From assembly GCA_958450365.1 (NCBI GenBank), contig CAUEEP010000741.1, forward strand, positions 2,965,501 to 3,029,500: a stretch of 64,000 nt of DNA, read 5' to 3'. Of this stretch, positions 50,001-63,500 are shown piece by piece (the first letter of the stretch is position 1; every line of letters starts with the position of its first letter). A program made the translations under genes and the position numbers. The notes under the pieces were generated by a model. It saw nothing but the letters and a program-made list of their open reading frames with translations. It was not told where the DNA came from and made no database searches. This stretch comes from Mesorhabditis belari (Eukaryota > Nematoda > Chromadorea > Rhabditida > Rhabditidae).

Positions 50001-50493
50001 ACAACAGATGGCTCTTCTAGAGTAGAAGACAGATTAAGCTTGATTGCCATTTGTCGGATTTCGAATTGGATCGAATCATTCGACGGGAACTTTTCCGGAT
50101 CAGAGCATCCAGTTCAACTGAATAGTAATCCAGCCAAAACCCGATCTATTAGAGATGATCTTTGTGCACTTCAATCCATTATTACTGTCTCATCCTGAAT
50201 CCCACCAAATACCATTCTTTTCCTTTCATTTCTGATTACTCATCGCATTCTCTTTGATCGAATCTGCCACTGTTCACTGTTCTCTTCTTCTACCTTCCTC
50301 CCTTCTTCTACCTTCCTTCCCTCTTCTACCTCCCTTCCTTCCTCCTTCTACCTCCCTTCCTTCTCAATCTCTTCCTCCATCTTCCCTCATTTCCCCTCAT
50401 CTTTCATCAGCTCCTCATTTTTTGTTTTCAGCTAGATCCAGTTTTCCGCACACTGATTTCTTCACTCTCAATGATGCCGATGAGAACTTTTAG
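47085..50493 (+). CDS. Hypothetical five-exon gene, 135 aa, family not recognised
   Basis: Predicted only from splice signals and phase. Exons 47085-47129 (MTIDSAKVRAIIDGQ), 47315-47390, 48489-48570, 50021-50163 and 50432-50493 join without a stop into 135 codons: phases 0, 1, 2, 1 all match, and the last exon ends ...TDFFTLNDADENF. The start ATG lies 2 nt after a CTTTTCAG acceptor, as for the certain genes here. The product is hydrophilic with a Lys/Glu/Ser-rich middle; no domain is recognised and no membrane segment is seen. Introns hold a 10-bp array (47745-48258), a 16-bp array (49250-49610) and a tRNA-like sequence (49801-49882). The alternative is chance: exon 2 could end at other GT sites and exon 4 also reads to a stop at 50198. 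It lies between dyf-11 and acn-1 on the same strand. Confidence 0.4.
47745..48258. repeat. 10-bp array TGTAATGACT
   Basis: About 50 units with AATTG, ATCTTG and TTACA variants, in the hypothetical gene's intron 47391-48488. Confidence 0.92.
48823..48902. repeat. Purine tract (AAGAAAAGAAAGAG)n
   Basis: About five 14-bp units on the plus strand. Confidence 0.85.
49250..49612. repeat. 16-bp array CAAGTCATTCAGGCTT
   Basis: About 23 units; TCATTCAG and TCAAGCAG variants alternate irregularly. Confidence 0.92.
49801..49882 (+). other. tRNA-like sequence
   Basis: AGTGA/TCACT can pair as the outer stem. A-box TGGTGTAGTGGATAATGCG and B-box GGTTCGAATCC are good, with extra length between as in a variable-arm tRNA, but no clean anticodon stem. 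Confidence 0.5.
50275..50425. repeat. Pyrimidine tract CTTCTACCTTCCTCC
   Basis: Low-complexity CT-rich run before the last predicted exon of the hypothetical gene, perhaps an extended polypyrimidine tract. Confidence 0.75.
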
Positions 50494-50547
50494 CTCAGCC
50501 TTTTAACACTCCACCCTCACACTTTTACTTATATCTATACAAGCCGT

Positions 50548-50722
50548 TTTGTACAAGAACAAGTACAAGAACAAGTACAAGAACAAGTACAAGAACAAGT
50601 ACAAGAACAAGTACAAGAACAAGTACAAGAACAAGTACAAGAACAAGTACAAGAACAAGTACAAGAACAAGTACAAGATAAAGATACGGTTCTTCAAGAA
50701 CGAGTACAAGATAAAGATACGG
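50548..50722. repeat. 12-bp array AAGTACAAGAAC
   Basis: About 11 uniform units plus diverged ones with ATAAAGATACGG. Open on both strands. Confidence 0.92.
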
Positions 50723-50929
50723 CTTTTCTTTCATTGCCGACTTCATTAAATTGTTGCTTCTCTTCGAACATTTGGATCTAAAGTTTGAGAAAATTGAGAA
50801 GAGCAATTGAACTTATTCAATCAATTCCCTTCCAAAGCTTTTTTGCTCAATTTTCAGAAACATTTCAGAATCCATGCCCTTGAATACAATAGAGATTTAA
50901 TCAAAGAGAGAAAATCTCGATGATCCGAT

Positions 50930-51002
50930 CTTTTCGTTCATCCATTCTCGTTCATCCATTCTCGTTCATCCATTCTCGTTCATCCATTCTCGTTCATCCA
51001 CC
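50930..51002. repeat. 15-bp array TCTCGTTCATCCATT
   Basis: About five units. 51003-51773 has no recognised feature. Confidence 0.82.
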
Positions 51003-51773
51003 CATATCCTCTCCAAATCTCTTTTTCATATTCATCTCAAACATGTAAACAATCGTTTTGTTTCTTCAAAAAAACCCTAACAAACTATCGTTAACTATTT
51101 TCAGCTTTTTCAGCTTTTCTAGAACTAATCTAAACCTTTCACAAAACGTTTGTTTTAAAGGAAATCCTCTATTTTCACTTAAACAAATGTTTTCTTTGTT
51201 GAGTTGAAAGAGTTGAAAGAATTTCTAGTTGACTGTTCAATGACCGTCCGATGATCGCTTTTCCGCTTTCATTTTCTATTTCGGATTTTCTTTTGACCTG
51301 AATCTCTCTGAAAAACTCGCTTTTATGAAATCGCTTTGAGTTGCACAAGATGAGAAAGAGATCTGCGATTGATCTTTATGAAAAATTGATTTGCATTGAT
51401 TTTTATTGATTTGGATTGATTTGGATTGATTTTTATTGATGTTTTGGACAAAAGAAGCTAAGCAAAAGACGCTAAATCCATCGATAAGTATCGTAATTTG
51501 TTTAAAGTTATGGAAAAATGAGTTCAGCATAGGGAAAGCGTTTGTAATTCCGCTTTTTCCCCAAACATTTCCTTATCCTCTTCGTTTCTTTATTCATTCT
51601 TTATTCATCTTTATTCATCAATCTTAATCCTTCAAAAAAATGACTTAAACTTGCACTCACTTTCCCCCTCATTTTATCGTAAACCATTTTTTGAAGGATT
51701 AAAATTGATGACAATGAAAACGAATAAAGAAACGAAGAGGATAAGGAAATGATTGTAAAAAAAACCCGAATTA

Positions 51774-52293
51774 TTGGGTTGGGGAGAATGAGTCGGCGCC
51801 GAAAATCAAAAAAATGTCTAAAACTTCTATTCGACTTCGTCAAATAATATGCGTTTGATATGAGTAGAATGGTTAAATAATTCTCTACAAAATGACATTT
51901 AAAAGAAAATTCAAACAGCGCCTCCGCTCAAGAAAAAGCCATTTTTTCACAAAAACTACAAACTGTGATCTAGAAAAAACCATTGGTGGGATCTTCCTGC
52001 AAATTTGGCAACTTAAGTAATTGAATGTGCTCTATCTTTTTTATATAAACACCAAAGAAGGTTTATGTGAAAGAAACTGTTCAAATGATGAGTCGGACTC
52101 TTTGCCATTTTAACCAGCTGCGTTTGGAAGTTCATAAACTCCACGAAAGAAAAGCTTTGTGGAATCTCTCAAAAGTGATTTTGTAGAGAAATAGTGGATC
52201 CTTTTGATGAAACCAAACGTATGTTTAAAGAAGGCTTTATGTGTGCAAAAAGTCTCTTTAAAGTTGGGCGCCGACTCATTCTCCCCAACCCAA
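51774..52293. mobile_element. 520-bp mariner-type TIR element, TA target site
   Basis: Ends TTGGGTTGGGGAGAATGAGT.. and ..ACTCATTCTCCCCAACCCAA, 28-bp terminal repeats including CGGCGCC, flanked by TA. No transposase. Partial copies at 42010-42515. Confidence 0.86.
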
Positions 52294-52580
52294 TAAAAAC
52301 GCATTCTTTATGCTAAACTCGTTAATTTTATGGTTAATAAAGATTAATAAATGATAAAATCAAATAAAATGGTTTGATAAATGATAAATGATTATGATTA
52401 AAATAAAACAAGAAAAAGAGCTGGATAGCTTGATTGATTTGTTCTTAAAGCTCGCTACAGCTTACCCCATTAACCCTTCGATCAATTTCAATCCAGTTTA
52501 AGTAAAATTTAAGTAAATGAAGCTGGTTTTAAAAGAAATAATCAAAGCTAGAATGTGTTTCCTCTTGAATTACTTGAATA

Positions 52581-52778
52581 ACGTATTTCTTCGAATAGAA
52601 GACCGGGTAAAGAGTATGATCGCGTACTCCTGCGTAGCAGCCCTTTTTAAAATTTCTTTTCTGCATAATAGCTTTCAATGAAGTGCTATAGGGCTGGAAA
52701 ATGAAATCAAAAATGCCACATGAGCTAACAGAACCTTTACCTACTCTTTACCCGGTCGTCTATTCGAAGAAATACGGT
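52581..52778. mobile_element. ~198-bp foldback
   Basis: ACGTATTTCTTCGAATAGAA and GACCGGGTAAAGAGTA at the left recur inverted at the right (TACTCTTTACCCGGTC, TATTCGAAGAAATACGGT). Confidence 0.8.
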
Positions 52779-52987
52779 AAATTCGTGTATTCGTGTATTC
52801 GTTTAATTTTTAACTTTTTACTTGTGTAACTTTTTACTTACCGTAAATAGAGAGTACAGGTATTGTGATAATTGTCTTACTAAAGCTAACATTTAAAAGA
52901 TCAAGATTAGACCAGAAAAATAAATGAGAATTTGGTATGGATTGATTTTTGCTCATAAATACATCGATAATCGCGGCTGTCGACATG

Positions 52988-53071
52988 GTCGTTGTGGCCG
53001 AGTGGTTAAGAGCCCTGTCTCTTAGTCGGGAGGTTCAGTCGAGAGGCCGAGGGTTCGATCCCGCTGACTAG
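52988..53071 (+). other. Class II tRNA-like sequence
   Basis: GTCGTTG can pair with CGCTGAC in six of seven positions. A-box TGGCCGAGTGGTTAAGAGC is perfect for a Leu/Ser-type tRNA, a long variable region follows, and B-box GGGTTCGATCCC is good. D and anticodon stems have mismatches, so a pseudogene is more likely than a working gene; it is the best tRNA candidate here. Confidence 0.5.
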
Positions 53072-53489
53072 ATTTTTCGTTTTTTTGGAAACTATATGGG
53101 TTTTTTTCTTCTCTACGTCCTTCTGTACGTTTAGGGCTTAGAGTTAGTAGGGTTAAGGGTTTGATTCGTATGAATAAATGTATCCTTTTCACTAGATTAT
53201 GGCTAGATTGTAAAGAAAAAGAGATTTAGATTTGTGATAACTTTCAGGAGAGAGTACTGTATCTAAAATTTGTTCAATTTGCTTCTATTGATGTTCTATT
53301 GATGTCAGGAATGTTGTAAAATTCGATAGATAACCGGAAAGGATGAAAATAAGGTTAAGAATGAAAGCCTGAAGCGAGAGATGAAGGGAAAAAAAGGGAA
53401 AAAAGGGTTGAGGACAAGTTGAGGCTGACTCCTTTTCTCTTTTTTTCAAACGAACACGTTATTTCCAGTTTTTCCGAAATCCAGAAATT

Positions 53490-53690
53490 TCCCTGGCTTC
53501 TCTTTCTTTCTTTCTTTCTTCTCTTTCTTGCCTTCCTTCTTGCTTCTTGCTTCTGTCCTTCTTTCTTTCTTCTGTCCTTCTTTCTTCTTGCTTCTGTCCT
53601 TCTTTCTCTCCTTCTTTTCTCTCCTTCCTTTCTTTCTTTCTTTCTTCTTTCTCTCCTTCTCTTTCTTCCTTTCTTTTCTATTGCCTTTCT
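53490..53690. repeat. Pyrimidine tract (TTTC/CTTC/TTGC)n
   Basis: Low-complexity CT run giving long hydrophobic or Lys/Glu open frames on opposite strands. Confidence 0.88.
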
Positions 53691-53954
53691 CCAGAACTGA
53701 CTCTCTCTTTCCCAATAGATATCGAGAAATGAATCCAGCCACTTCTATTCACTTTTTTTTTATAAACTAACAAATCCAATTCTCAATTGATCAATTAATC
53801 GATTCAATTCATAAAATAACATTTTTATTAAAGAAAAATTGAATTGATGACTTGGTTTGACTTGAATTGATGGCGTCAAAATATTTCTCGTCAATATCTC
53901 TTTTCATCTTTCCCTTTAAAGCAATGTTAAAGTTGTTAACTTGAAACTTGTGTT

Positions 53955-54180
53955 TGTTTGAATCTTGTACTCATTGTAATCTTGTACTCATTGTAATCTT
54001 GTACTCATTGTAATCTTGTACTCATTGTAATCTTGTACTCATTGTAATCTTGTACTCATTGTAATCTTGTACTCATTGTAATCTTGTACTCATTGTAATC
54101 TTGTACTCATTGTAATCTTGTACTCATTGTAATCTTGTCACTGTACTCATTGCTGTACTCACTGTACTCATTGCGATAGC
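53955..54180. repeat. 17-bp array TGTAATCTTGTACTCAT
   Basis: About 11 nearly identical units upstream of acn-1. Confidence 0.92.
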
Positions 54181-54339
54181 ATTAAGAAAGCGGAACCCAT
54201 TTGAGATTTTGAATTCAAATGAAATTTTAAAACATTCAATTTTTCAAAGGAGCAAATCAGCAAGGGAATTTGTCACAGAATTGTCAAATTTGTCATTTGT
54301 TAAATTTGTCAAACCTGGTACTTTCTAAACTTAAAGCAT

Positions 54340-54455
54340 CAGCTTTAGCCATTAGCTTTAGCCATCAGCTTTAGCCATTAGCTTTAGCCATTAGCTTTAG
54401 CCACAGCTTTAGCCATCAGCTTTAGCCATTAGCTTTAGCCATTAGCTTAAAGCCA
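54340..54455. repeat. 14-bp array TTAGCCATTAGCTT
   Basis: About eight units within 180 bp upstream of the acn-1 start. Confidence 0.88.
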
Positions 54456-54506
54456 ACAACAAATCTGTTTTCCTTTTTATCTTCTCTCTTTCTCATTATC
54501 TTAACT

Positions 54507-54518
54507 CAATCTTTTCAG
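54507..54518 (+). promoter_or_regulatory. Trans-splice-type acceptor before acn-1
   Basis: AATCTTTTCAG ends 1 nt before the ATG at 54520, so the 5' UTR left after splicing would be a single nucleotide plus the leader. Confidence 0.6.
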
Positions 54519-54519
54519 A

Positions 54520-57500
54520 ATGAGGTTACAACTTTTGTTAAGCCTTTTCCTCGTTGTGCATCTTGTTGTCAGTCAGAAGTTAAAAGTGAGTTTTGTTTTT
54601 GTTTAAAAAGGAAACAATTGCTAATTGCTAATGAGGAAACAATTGATAATTGATATTGAACAATTGCTAATTGCTATTCTTAAAACTTTATCATTCCAGG
54701 AGCCAGCATCAAATTTGAGAGATCAAGAAGATGAACAATCTGCTGAAGAAGACACAGAGGATGCGCCATTTGAGTTCACTGAAGAGGCTGCTTTTCATGA
54801 TATGGTTGGCTTTGAAGACTTATGAAAAGAACAGTACTTGTGAGAGTAAAAGGTCAATGGGGCAATGGGTTAATGGTTCTCAATCACTTCTTCTTATTAA
54901 TACACGTGGTTTTGATTTTCAAGTGATTTTCAGTCATTTTCAAGCAGGTTCTGAAGACCTAGACCCAGATTTTCCTTCTTTCTTCCTTCTTTCTTCCTAC
55001 TTTCCTTCTTTCTTCCTTCTTCCTTCCTTCTTTCCTTCTTTCTTCCTTCTTTCCTTCTTCCTCCCTGTCTTTCCCTTCTTCTCTTGGCAGGTTAAGGTAC
55101 CCGATAGTCTAGTGGTCATTACGACAAGCAGACGAGAGCTTACTTCCAAAATTCGAGTTTTTGGTCAACTTTCAGCTCATTTTAAAGCACCTTAAACTTG
55201 TCGGATCGGAGAGTTTTAATAATATTTAGATAGCTTAGAACATCAGCTTTCAGAAAGTATTTGTTTCATCAAAAGTTATCAACAAAAGCCTATCTAAAAT
55301 CGAGTTAGAAGCTCGTCAAAAACTCGCCCGCCCGAAAATCGGATTTAAGCTTTAAAACGAAATGTTTTTGGGGTTTTAAAACGATTAAACAAGTGTTAGA
55401 AAGACTTTGTTTTGTAGTTCTGAGGTTTGCAATCGTTTTGAAATGAAATGCTTCCAAGTTTCAGCACCAATCAACACCATCAGCTGAGGGGAAAATGGAG
55501 AAGACGCCAATAGAGGTATTTTTTGGCCTCTATTGGCCTCTATTGGCCTCTATTGGCCTCTATTGGCCTCTATTGGCCTCTATTGACCTCTATTGGCCAA
55601 TAGAGGTATTCTTTGTGTCCTTAAACTTTCATAACTCCATTTCTATAGCGTCTAGTGTTTTGAAACTTTCATAAATCCATGCCCATATCTTAATATTTCC
55701 ATAGTTCATCTATTGTTATTCAATTGATCTATTGATCTATTGTTATTCAATTTTCCAGCCAGAAAACCCCACTGAACACTCAAAAATCAGTCATGAAGTC
55801 GACAGTCATGAACCCACTCCCGCACCCGCACAAATCGACACTCACACAATGGAAGAGGTTCTGGGAAAAGTGAAGAACTTGAACTTTAAAACTTTCTTCA
55901 ACATTTATTTAAAATCTCTCTACGTTTTGAAGTGATTTGAAGTGATTTTTGGTTTATGCACAAGAGGAGTTCAGTATTTCATCAAAAGAACGTTTTCAGT
56001 TGATTAATTAGATCAAAAAGGCGCGATTGATGAGTGTAGAGAATCTAGGAATAGTTTATCGTAATCTAGAATCGTTTATCGTAACCTAGAATAGTTTATC
56101 GCAATTTTGAACTCACTGAACCATTCTTTAGGTATTGAACACTCAAATCAGTTAAAGCTTTGACTGTACCAGAATTTTATAGCAAATTTTGGAGTTTAAA
56201 TGGTTTTAAATGGACGACTGATAAGCTTGAATGGTTCTAGATTTTCTATTAGTTAAACTATTCAGTTAACAAGTGTGATATGCAGGATTGGTGAAAAAAG
56301 ACTAAAGTGAAAGGTTAGCAAAGTTAAGCAAAGCAAAGTTAAAGCAAAATTAGGTCAAAGCCAAGCCAAACCAAGCCAAGCCAAGCCAAAACCAAGCCAA
56401 GGCCAAAGCCTAACCAAACCAAGCCAAGCCAAGTCAAAGCCAATCCAAATCAAGCCAAGTCAAGCCAAAGCCTGAGCCTAAGCCTAAGCCTAAGCCTAAG
56501 CCTAAGCCTAAGCCAAGCTAAGCCAAGTCAAGGCCAATCCAAATCAAGCCAAGTCAAGCCAAAGCCAAAGCCTAAGCTAAGCCTAAGCCTAAGCCTAAGC
56601 CAAGCTAAGCCAAGTCAAGGGCAATCCAAATCAAACCAAGTCAAGCCAAAGCCAAACCAAAGCCAAGCCAAGCTAAGCCAAAACCAAGCCAAGCTAAGCC
56701 AACCCAAGCCAAGCCAAGCCAAGCCAACCAAAGCCAACCCAAGCCAACCCAAGCTAAACCAAAACCGAGCCAAGCCAAGCTAAGCCAAAACCAAGCCAAA
56801 GCCAACCCAAGCCAACCCAAGCCAACCCAAGCCAAGCCAAGTCAATGACTTCCTTGACCTGAAATTTCAACCTTTCCTTGAATTTGGCCTAAAACCTTGA
56901 CTTTGACTTAGCTTGGCTTGAAGATTAAGCCTTTTTTGCCAATTCTGTTAGTATTCCGCTTGCACCACACTTCTAAATGTCATTAAACCACTCAGTCATT
57001 AAATCACTCAGTCATTAAATCACTCAATTAAATATAAAGTATGAAACGAGTTCTGCAAGTCGTTCATTTTCAGCACGATTCCCATTCACACATCCACGGA
57101 CATTCCATTCACGATGGGGAAATCTCCTCACAAATCAAATCAAAAGAAGAATCGAAGAAAGAAATGAAATCGAAATCCGAACCGAAAGAGGAATCAGAAG
57201 AAGGAAATGAAGAGGACGAGGGAGAAGTTGAATATGAGGTGCCTGAAGAAGAGCAAGTGCATCGAGAAACAGTGACAACAAGAATGCCAATGAAGTCGAT
57301 GGATAAAAACGAAGCAATGTTCAGAGAGGAGTTGGCTGTGAGACCACCAAATGAATCACTTGAGCAAAGACCCGAAATCGCACCGATCACTGTGAGTTTA
57401 TGTGTTTCTGTTTTTGAGGTGTGATCAGGTTTAAGTTCACCGTCTTTACACTGTCATGAGTATTCTGTTGGAACTGTTTTTGAAGGTCTAGCCTGTAAAG

Positions 57501-60500
57501 CTCTAGTCTGTCAAGCTCTAGCCTCTAAAGCTCTAGCCTCTAAAGCTCTAGTCTATAAAGCTCTAACCTCTAAAGCTCTAGCCTGTAAAGCTCTAGTCTG
57601 TAAAGCTCTAGCCATTGAAGCTCTAGCCTCTAAAGCTCTAGCCTATAAAGCTCTAACCTCTAAAGCTCTAGCCTCTAAAGCGCTAATCCGGACAATGATC
57701 ACTGTATCACCGGACAGTGATCACCGGACAATGATCACGGAATTCTAAACGCGCTGAAGATCTGAAGGTAGAGAATTGATTTCATTCCATTCCCAGGCTC
57801 CCACTCCTCTTCCCGAGCCGGCAATCAAATTCGACAATATCAACGATGAAGATTATGGAGAAAATGAAGCTGAAAGTGTTTGTTTTATAAAAATTCGAAA
57901 ATTTGAAATTTATTGATCATAGCTGACAGCGAAAATAGCTTAACTTTGTCTATTTTTTTAGACAAAACCCGACGCTGTGGACAATGAAGTGATCGAGCAA
58001 CTTGTCAACAAATTCCTCAACACTGGATCCACTACAGTAACCGCGAAAAACAGAAATCTTACGCCCAAATCGTCTTCTTTAGGACCAAAAGGGTAGTGCA
58101 CCGAAATTCGTGAACAAAGAGGCGCAAAAATTGCTCGGCTCAAGTCCATATTGGAGCGATAAAGGAGTTAAAGCGATTGGATCGATCAAAGATTCGGACG
58201 AAGCCGAGAAATGGTTGGATGGATATTATAAAGAGGCACAAAAAGTCCTGTATCAGGTGAGCAAGGGGGTTTCCGCTTTTTTCCGGATTTTTTATCATGA
58301 GATTATTAGGTGACAACAGCTGGATGGCGATATTTCACGTCGATCTCGTCGAACTCAAGGAAATCACTGGCTGAGGCTCAGGTTTGCGGGGAAAATAGTA
58401 AAGAAAATAGATAAATAGAAAATAGATGGATTGAGTAAAAGATAAAATAGAAAACAAGGTATAAACAAGGGAGCAATTCGAATTGTTTTACTTTACAATT
58501 AAACGTTTCCTCGACGTTTGTCTTTGGATTAAAAGTGCGACTAAACGAATCGCTAAAATAATGACTCGATAATGACAAAATAACAAACCGTACTCACAAG
58601 GGAAGAATGATTTGGTCTCTATCTTATCTCTTTGCTAGAGATTTGGTCTCTATCTTATCTCTTTGATAGAGGTTGGATCCCAACGGCCTTTTCCGATGAG
58701 ATATCGACCATTCAATGCAGAATTTTACGCTCATTTCAATGAATTCCAAAAATTAGCGGCCAAATGGCGCGTAATCACCGCCAAACTGGCACAAAAGTTT
58801 TAAGCCGACTTTTTGTTCAACACAAACCGTTCATCGGTGGACGATACTTTATCAACATTGACAAGCTATTAAATGTTTAACAAGAATAACAAACTACAAT
58901 CAAACAGGAGAAAAGCGTTTATGTGGACTGACAAAGAACAAAAAAGCACGTAGAATGGAAAAAAGCAAAAAAATGATACGGGATCGGGTTCGAACTCTCA
59001 TCCCCTAGCTTGCTAGCTACAAGCACTCAACTCAATTCAGCCACCGATGAACGATTTGTTTTGCAAAAAAATCGGCTTAAAAGGAGAGGCTTTGTGCCCG
59101 AATAAACGCACCTTTTCAACGGCACATTAAGTTTATTTGTGTGCCAGAGGGTGTGCGTTTGAATCACAAAGATACTGACAATGAGGACCCTTATTTCACT
59201 ACAGTATGCTAGCTTTAAAAGTATTTAGCTAGATAAGACTGATAACTAGAATTTACATATGAATTTAACTGAAGTGTACATAAAATCCAGGACGTGATGT
59301 CTCGCTTCGTCCACTCCACCTCGATGCAAGCCAAGCAATTCGATGCGGCGGCTATGCCCGAAGAGGTACACAATATCAACTGAATATCTTATATGGATAT
59401 TGTAAATTCATCGAAAATCAGACCATCACGAATTTCGCCTATTTTCAGATGAAGAAACAACTCCATTACGTTTCTTTCGAGGGAATGAGCGCGTTGAAAG
59501 AAAAAGATCATCAAGCTTTCACTTCAGCGCAAGATCATGTTTGTTTTATGGCAGATATTAACACGATTATCTACTAAAACTAAAACATTTCTTTTCAGAT
59601 CAATCAACAAATCTCTGAGACGTTGACCTGTGAGAAAGGGATGAAAGCGCCATGCACATTGAAGTAATATTTGACTTGAGGATTCTGTAATCGTAATATT
59701 TTGTCTAAATTCATGCCAACCATATTGGAATCATATTGGAACCGTATTGGAACCGTATCCGAATCATATTGGAACCATATTGGAACATAAAATATTTAGC
59801 TATTAGACTAGTTTGGTTTCATTAAAAAGCTTTCAAATTTCCAGAAAAATCGATATCTCAGCGATTTTCAACTCGGAAAACGATGCTGATCACTTGAAAT
59901 ATTTGTGGGGAGCTTTTGTGAGAAATGTGGCTCGTTTAAAGCCTCATTACAAGAAGATTCTTGATCTATCGAACACCGGTGAGAGGTTGAAATGTTGTAG
60001 TCTTAGATTCTGATTCGACTAGGTGAATATATTTGGCTCTATTTTGAATACCGATCTAAATTACTAAAAAAATAAGATGCGCTATGCGAATTGAGTTCAA
60101 AAATGTTTTATCATAGGCAACGCGTCCTGTCTGAAACACTTTTAAAACTCTTTCCACTTTAGCGGCCCAATTGAACGGTTTCTCTGATGGAGGGGCAATG
60201 TGGAGAAGCGCCTTCGATCTTTCCACGAAAAACTCACCCCCGAAATTCGATCTGAAACAACAAATGCAGCAAATCTACGAGAAAATCTTGCCTCTATATA
60301 AACAGGTTCGAAATTTTTACTTTTCTGGGGGGGGGGAAGGGAATGTGGTTTTTAAAAAAGGCATAAGATTCTCTTTTTCAGCTTCACGCTTACATTCGAC
60401 GGCAAATCTCGGGAATCTACAAGAATCCGATCGGTTTGACGAAAGATCAAACAATTCCAGCGCATTTGTTTGGAAGTACAGGTAGGAACCGTATTAGATC

Positions 60501-63500
60501 AAAATAGGAACCGTATTGGGCCCGTATTGGAACCGTTGGAATTGTTGCTATCAGAATTTTAAAACCGTAATCTATTTAGCAACTAAAACTTTTAGATTTA
60601 CCAACCCTTTTCAAAAATGATTTGACAAGAAACCCAAGACTAAATAACAAGAAAAACACGCCGTGGCAGATTATTTAGATTTGCGTTTTAGTTAAAAGGC
60701 TTTTCTTCTTCAAAGCCACTTTTTCTGGGGTATTTTTATGTGTAGATTCCGAAAAACACAACGATAGCTTGGGGAAATGAGTTTTAAGCCGAGTTTTGGG
60801 GCTCCAAAGTGCGCGCTTCTATAGTGTACTTCACTATATGGAGCCCTATCGACTATTCGGGCACTTTCAAGGTCAAAACTAGAGCCAAAACCATTTTTAA
60901 CCACTAAATATTCATTTTCTAACTTAAATTGACTGGTAGAAGCAAAAGAAATTGAAAAAACAACATTTTTTGAGATTTTGATTCATGTGGGATCGAAATT
61001 TGGAAAAATATTTTTTTGCTCCGATTTGATCAGAAATGTAATCAGCAGGTTCAATTATGCCAGAAGAAGTGTTTTTGGCTTCAAAAAATGTTTTGAGAGA
61101 TCATTAGACCTCTTCCTTATGTGTGTATCCCTCCCATCACACTCATCATACTAGAAGCGCGCACTTTGGAGCCCCGAAACTCGGCTTAAAGCGCCTTTTC
61201 CCAAGCTCTCGTTGTGTTTTTCGGAAGCTACGCATAAAAATAGCCCAGAAAAAGTAGTTTTAAAGAAAAAATTGTCCCCTCCCCCCGCCCAACTAGGCCA
61301 GTACCACAACTTTTCAAAAAGTTACCTTTTGTCTATTGAGAAGCCATTTGGCAGCAAGCGAGCCAGTCTGCCTAACAAGTGACCCTTGGCGTCGATGACG
61401 GCGGTTTATTGCTCAAACCTCATGCTTGCTTTCTGAAAATAGAAAAATTAAAGTTTGAACTTTGAAGAAAAGAACTTGAAAGAAAACAAAAAAGGTTCAA
61501 AGAGTTGGGAAGCGCAATGCCAATTTGCAAATTTTGCAGCCACTTTAAAAAGGTCTTGAAAGAAAAACAAATTATTCATAGTTTGTTTTGACGAAAATTA
61601 AAGTGCCCCCTAACCTTAATAGCGCCGGAATTGGTTAAGTTGAGTTTATACGGCATTTGTGAACGGATCCAAAGCAATGGAGTGGAAGGAAGCGAAAAGA
61701 AAGCAAAAGAAAACGAAATGAATAAAATAAACCGTATTAGAATTTTAAGCAACAAACTATGGTCAAATAATATAAAAAGGAGGGGGCGGAGGAGGGGAAA
61801 GAGAGAGTACTTTAAAAACGCGTTACAAAAACATAAAACATAATAGATTTTACGAAGGGGGAAGGTAATTTAACGAGACTCGGCATAAAGAAAAATAAAG
61901 TACTCTAAAACAAAGTAAAACAAAGCAAAACAGAGCAAAACAAAGTAAAACAAAGTAAAAGAAAACAAAACAAAGTAAAACAGAGCAAATCAGAGTAAAA
62001 CAAAGCAAACCAGAGTAAAACAAAGCAAAACAAAGTAAAACAAAGTAAAACATAGTAAAACAAAGCAAAACAGAGCAAAACAAGGTAAAACAAAGTAAAA
62101 CAAAGCAAAACAAAGTAAAAGAAAACAAAGTAAAGTAAAACAAAGTAAAACAGAGCAAAACAGAGTAAAACAAAGTAAAACAAAGCAAAACAAAGTAAAA
62201 CAAGCAAATCAGAGTAAAACAAAGTAAAACAAAGCAAAACAGAGCAAAACAAAGTAAAACAGAGCAAATCAGAGTAAAACAAAGCAAAACAAAGCAAAAC
62301 AAAGTAAAACAGAGTAAAACAGAGTAAAACAGAGTAAAACAGAGTAAAACAGAGTAAAACAGAGTAAAACAGAGTAAAACAAAGTAAAACAAAGCTAATG
62401 AAAGCTTTCGATTTCATCATGGAATGAAGAAAAAATGAAAAGAATGGCAAAAGGGGAATTTTCGTGTGAGGTACGGTAGTGATCCACGCTTTAGGAAGCG
62501 CGTCGCGCCGCTTGCGCGCCAGTCTCTTAAAATCGCACATCAATGGGAATCTAACTGTTGAAAAGTCCAATAATTTATCATTTTCAGAAGGAGGCGATTG
62601 GTCTTTCCATTACGAATCAACGAAACCGAATAGTGAAGAAGATCAAATAGCTGAGGAGATCATTGAAAATATGCAAATGCAGAATTACACGTCGAAGACA
62701 ATGTTCATCAAGGTATGCAATGAAATTATGAAACAAAACTTTATCAAGAGCTTAATAAATTACGTAGAGCTTTGGCTCAAAGTTAGCTTTATGGCTTAAA
62801 GAGCACCTTACTGTAACTGTAACTGTAACTGTAATTGATTACTTTGTTCTACATTAAATCCCTCCTATTCGTTTCTTAACTGACTTCGAATTGGAAAACG
62901 GAATTTTTCTCGAAGCACCTCTTTTAGGAAATGGTTTAACTAGGATAAATCGTCGAATTGAATCGTTTTCTAAAAGGTTCGCTTTGAAAAGGTTACCGTA
63001 TTCTAAACCTGGTCATGTAAATCAAGGCGTATTCTAAACTTGGTCATGTAATTCTGATCAGATCAAAAGATTGTGGGACACGTCCCCTTTGCCATTGGCA
63101 ATCCAACTTTGAACTCAAATTTCCTGGTGTTGGGCTTTTCAATTTGAATAATTTTTGTATCAATCGATAGAGAAAGACGCGGCGCATCTAATGATATTAA
63201 AAACTATTTGAATTGGACAACTGAACACCAAGAAATTTGAGCTTAAAGTTAGATTACCAATGGCAAAAGCGGAGCCACAATCAAATATCCAATTTCAGCT
63301 AATTTCAGCTAAAAAAAACTGAAACTGATGAAAGCTTTAAAAAAATAAGAAAATAAGACAATAAAAGACATTCTGATCATTTTGATGTTTCTGATTCTAA
63401 TGAACTTATTGTTTTTAGGCTTATCGCTACTTCAAATCCGTCGGTTTCCCTCCACTACCGAAGAGTTTCTGGACGAATTCGGTTTTCCAAAGAGTTTGGT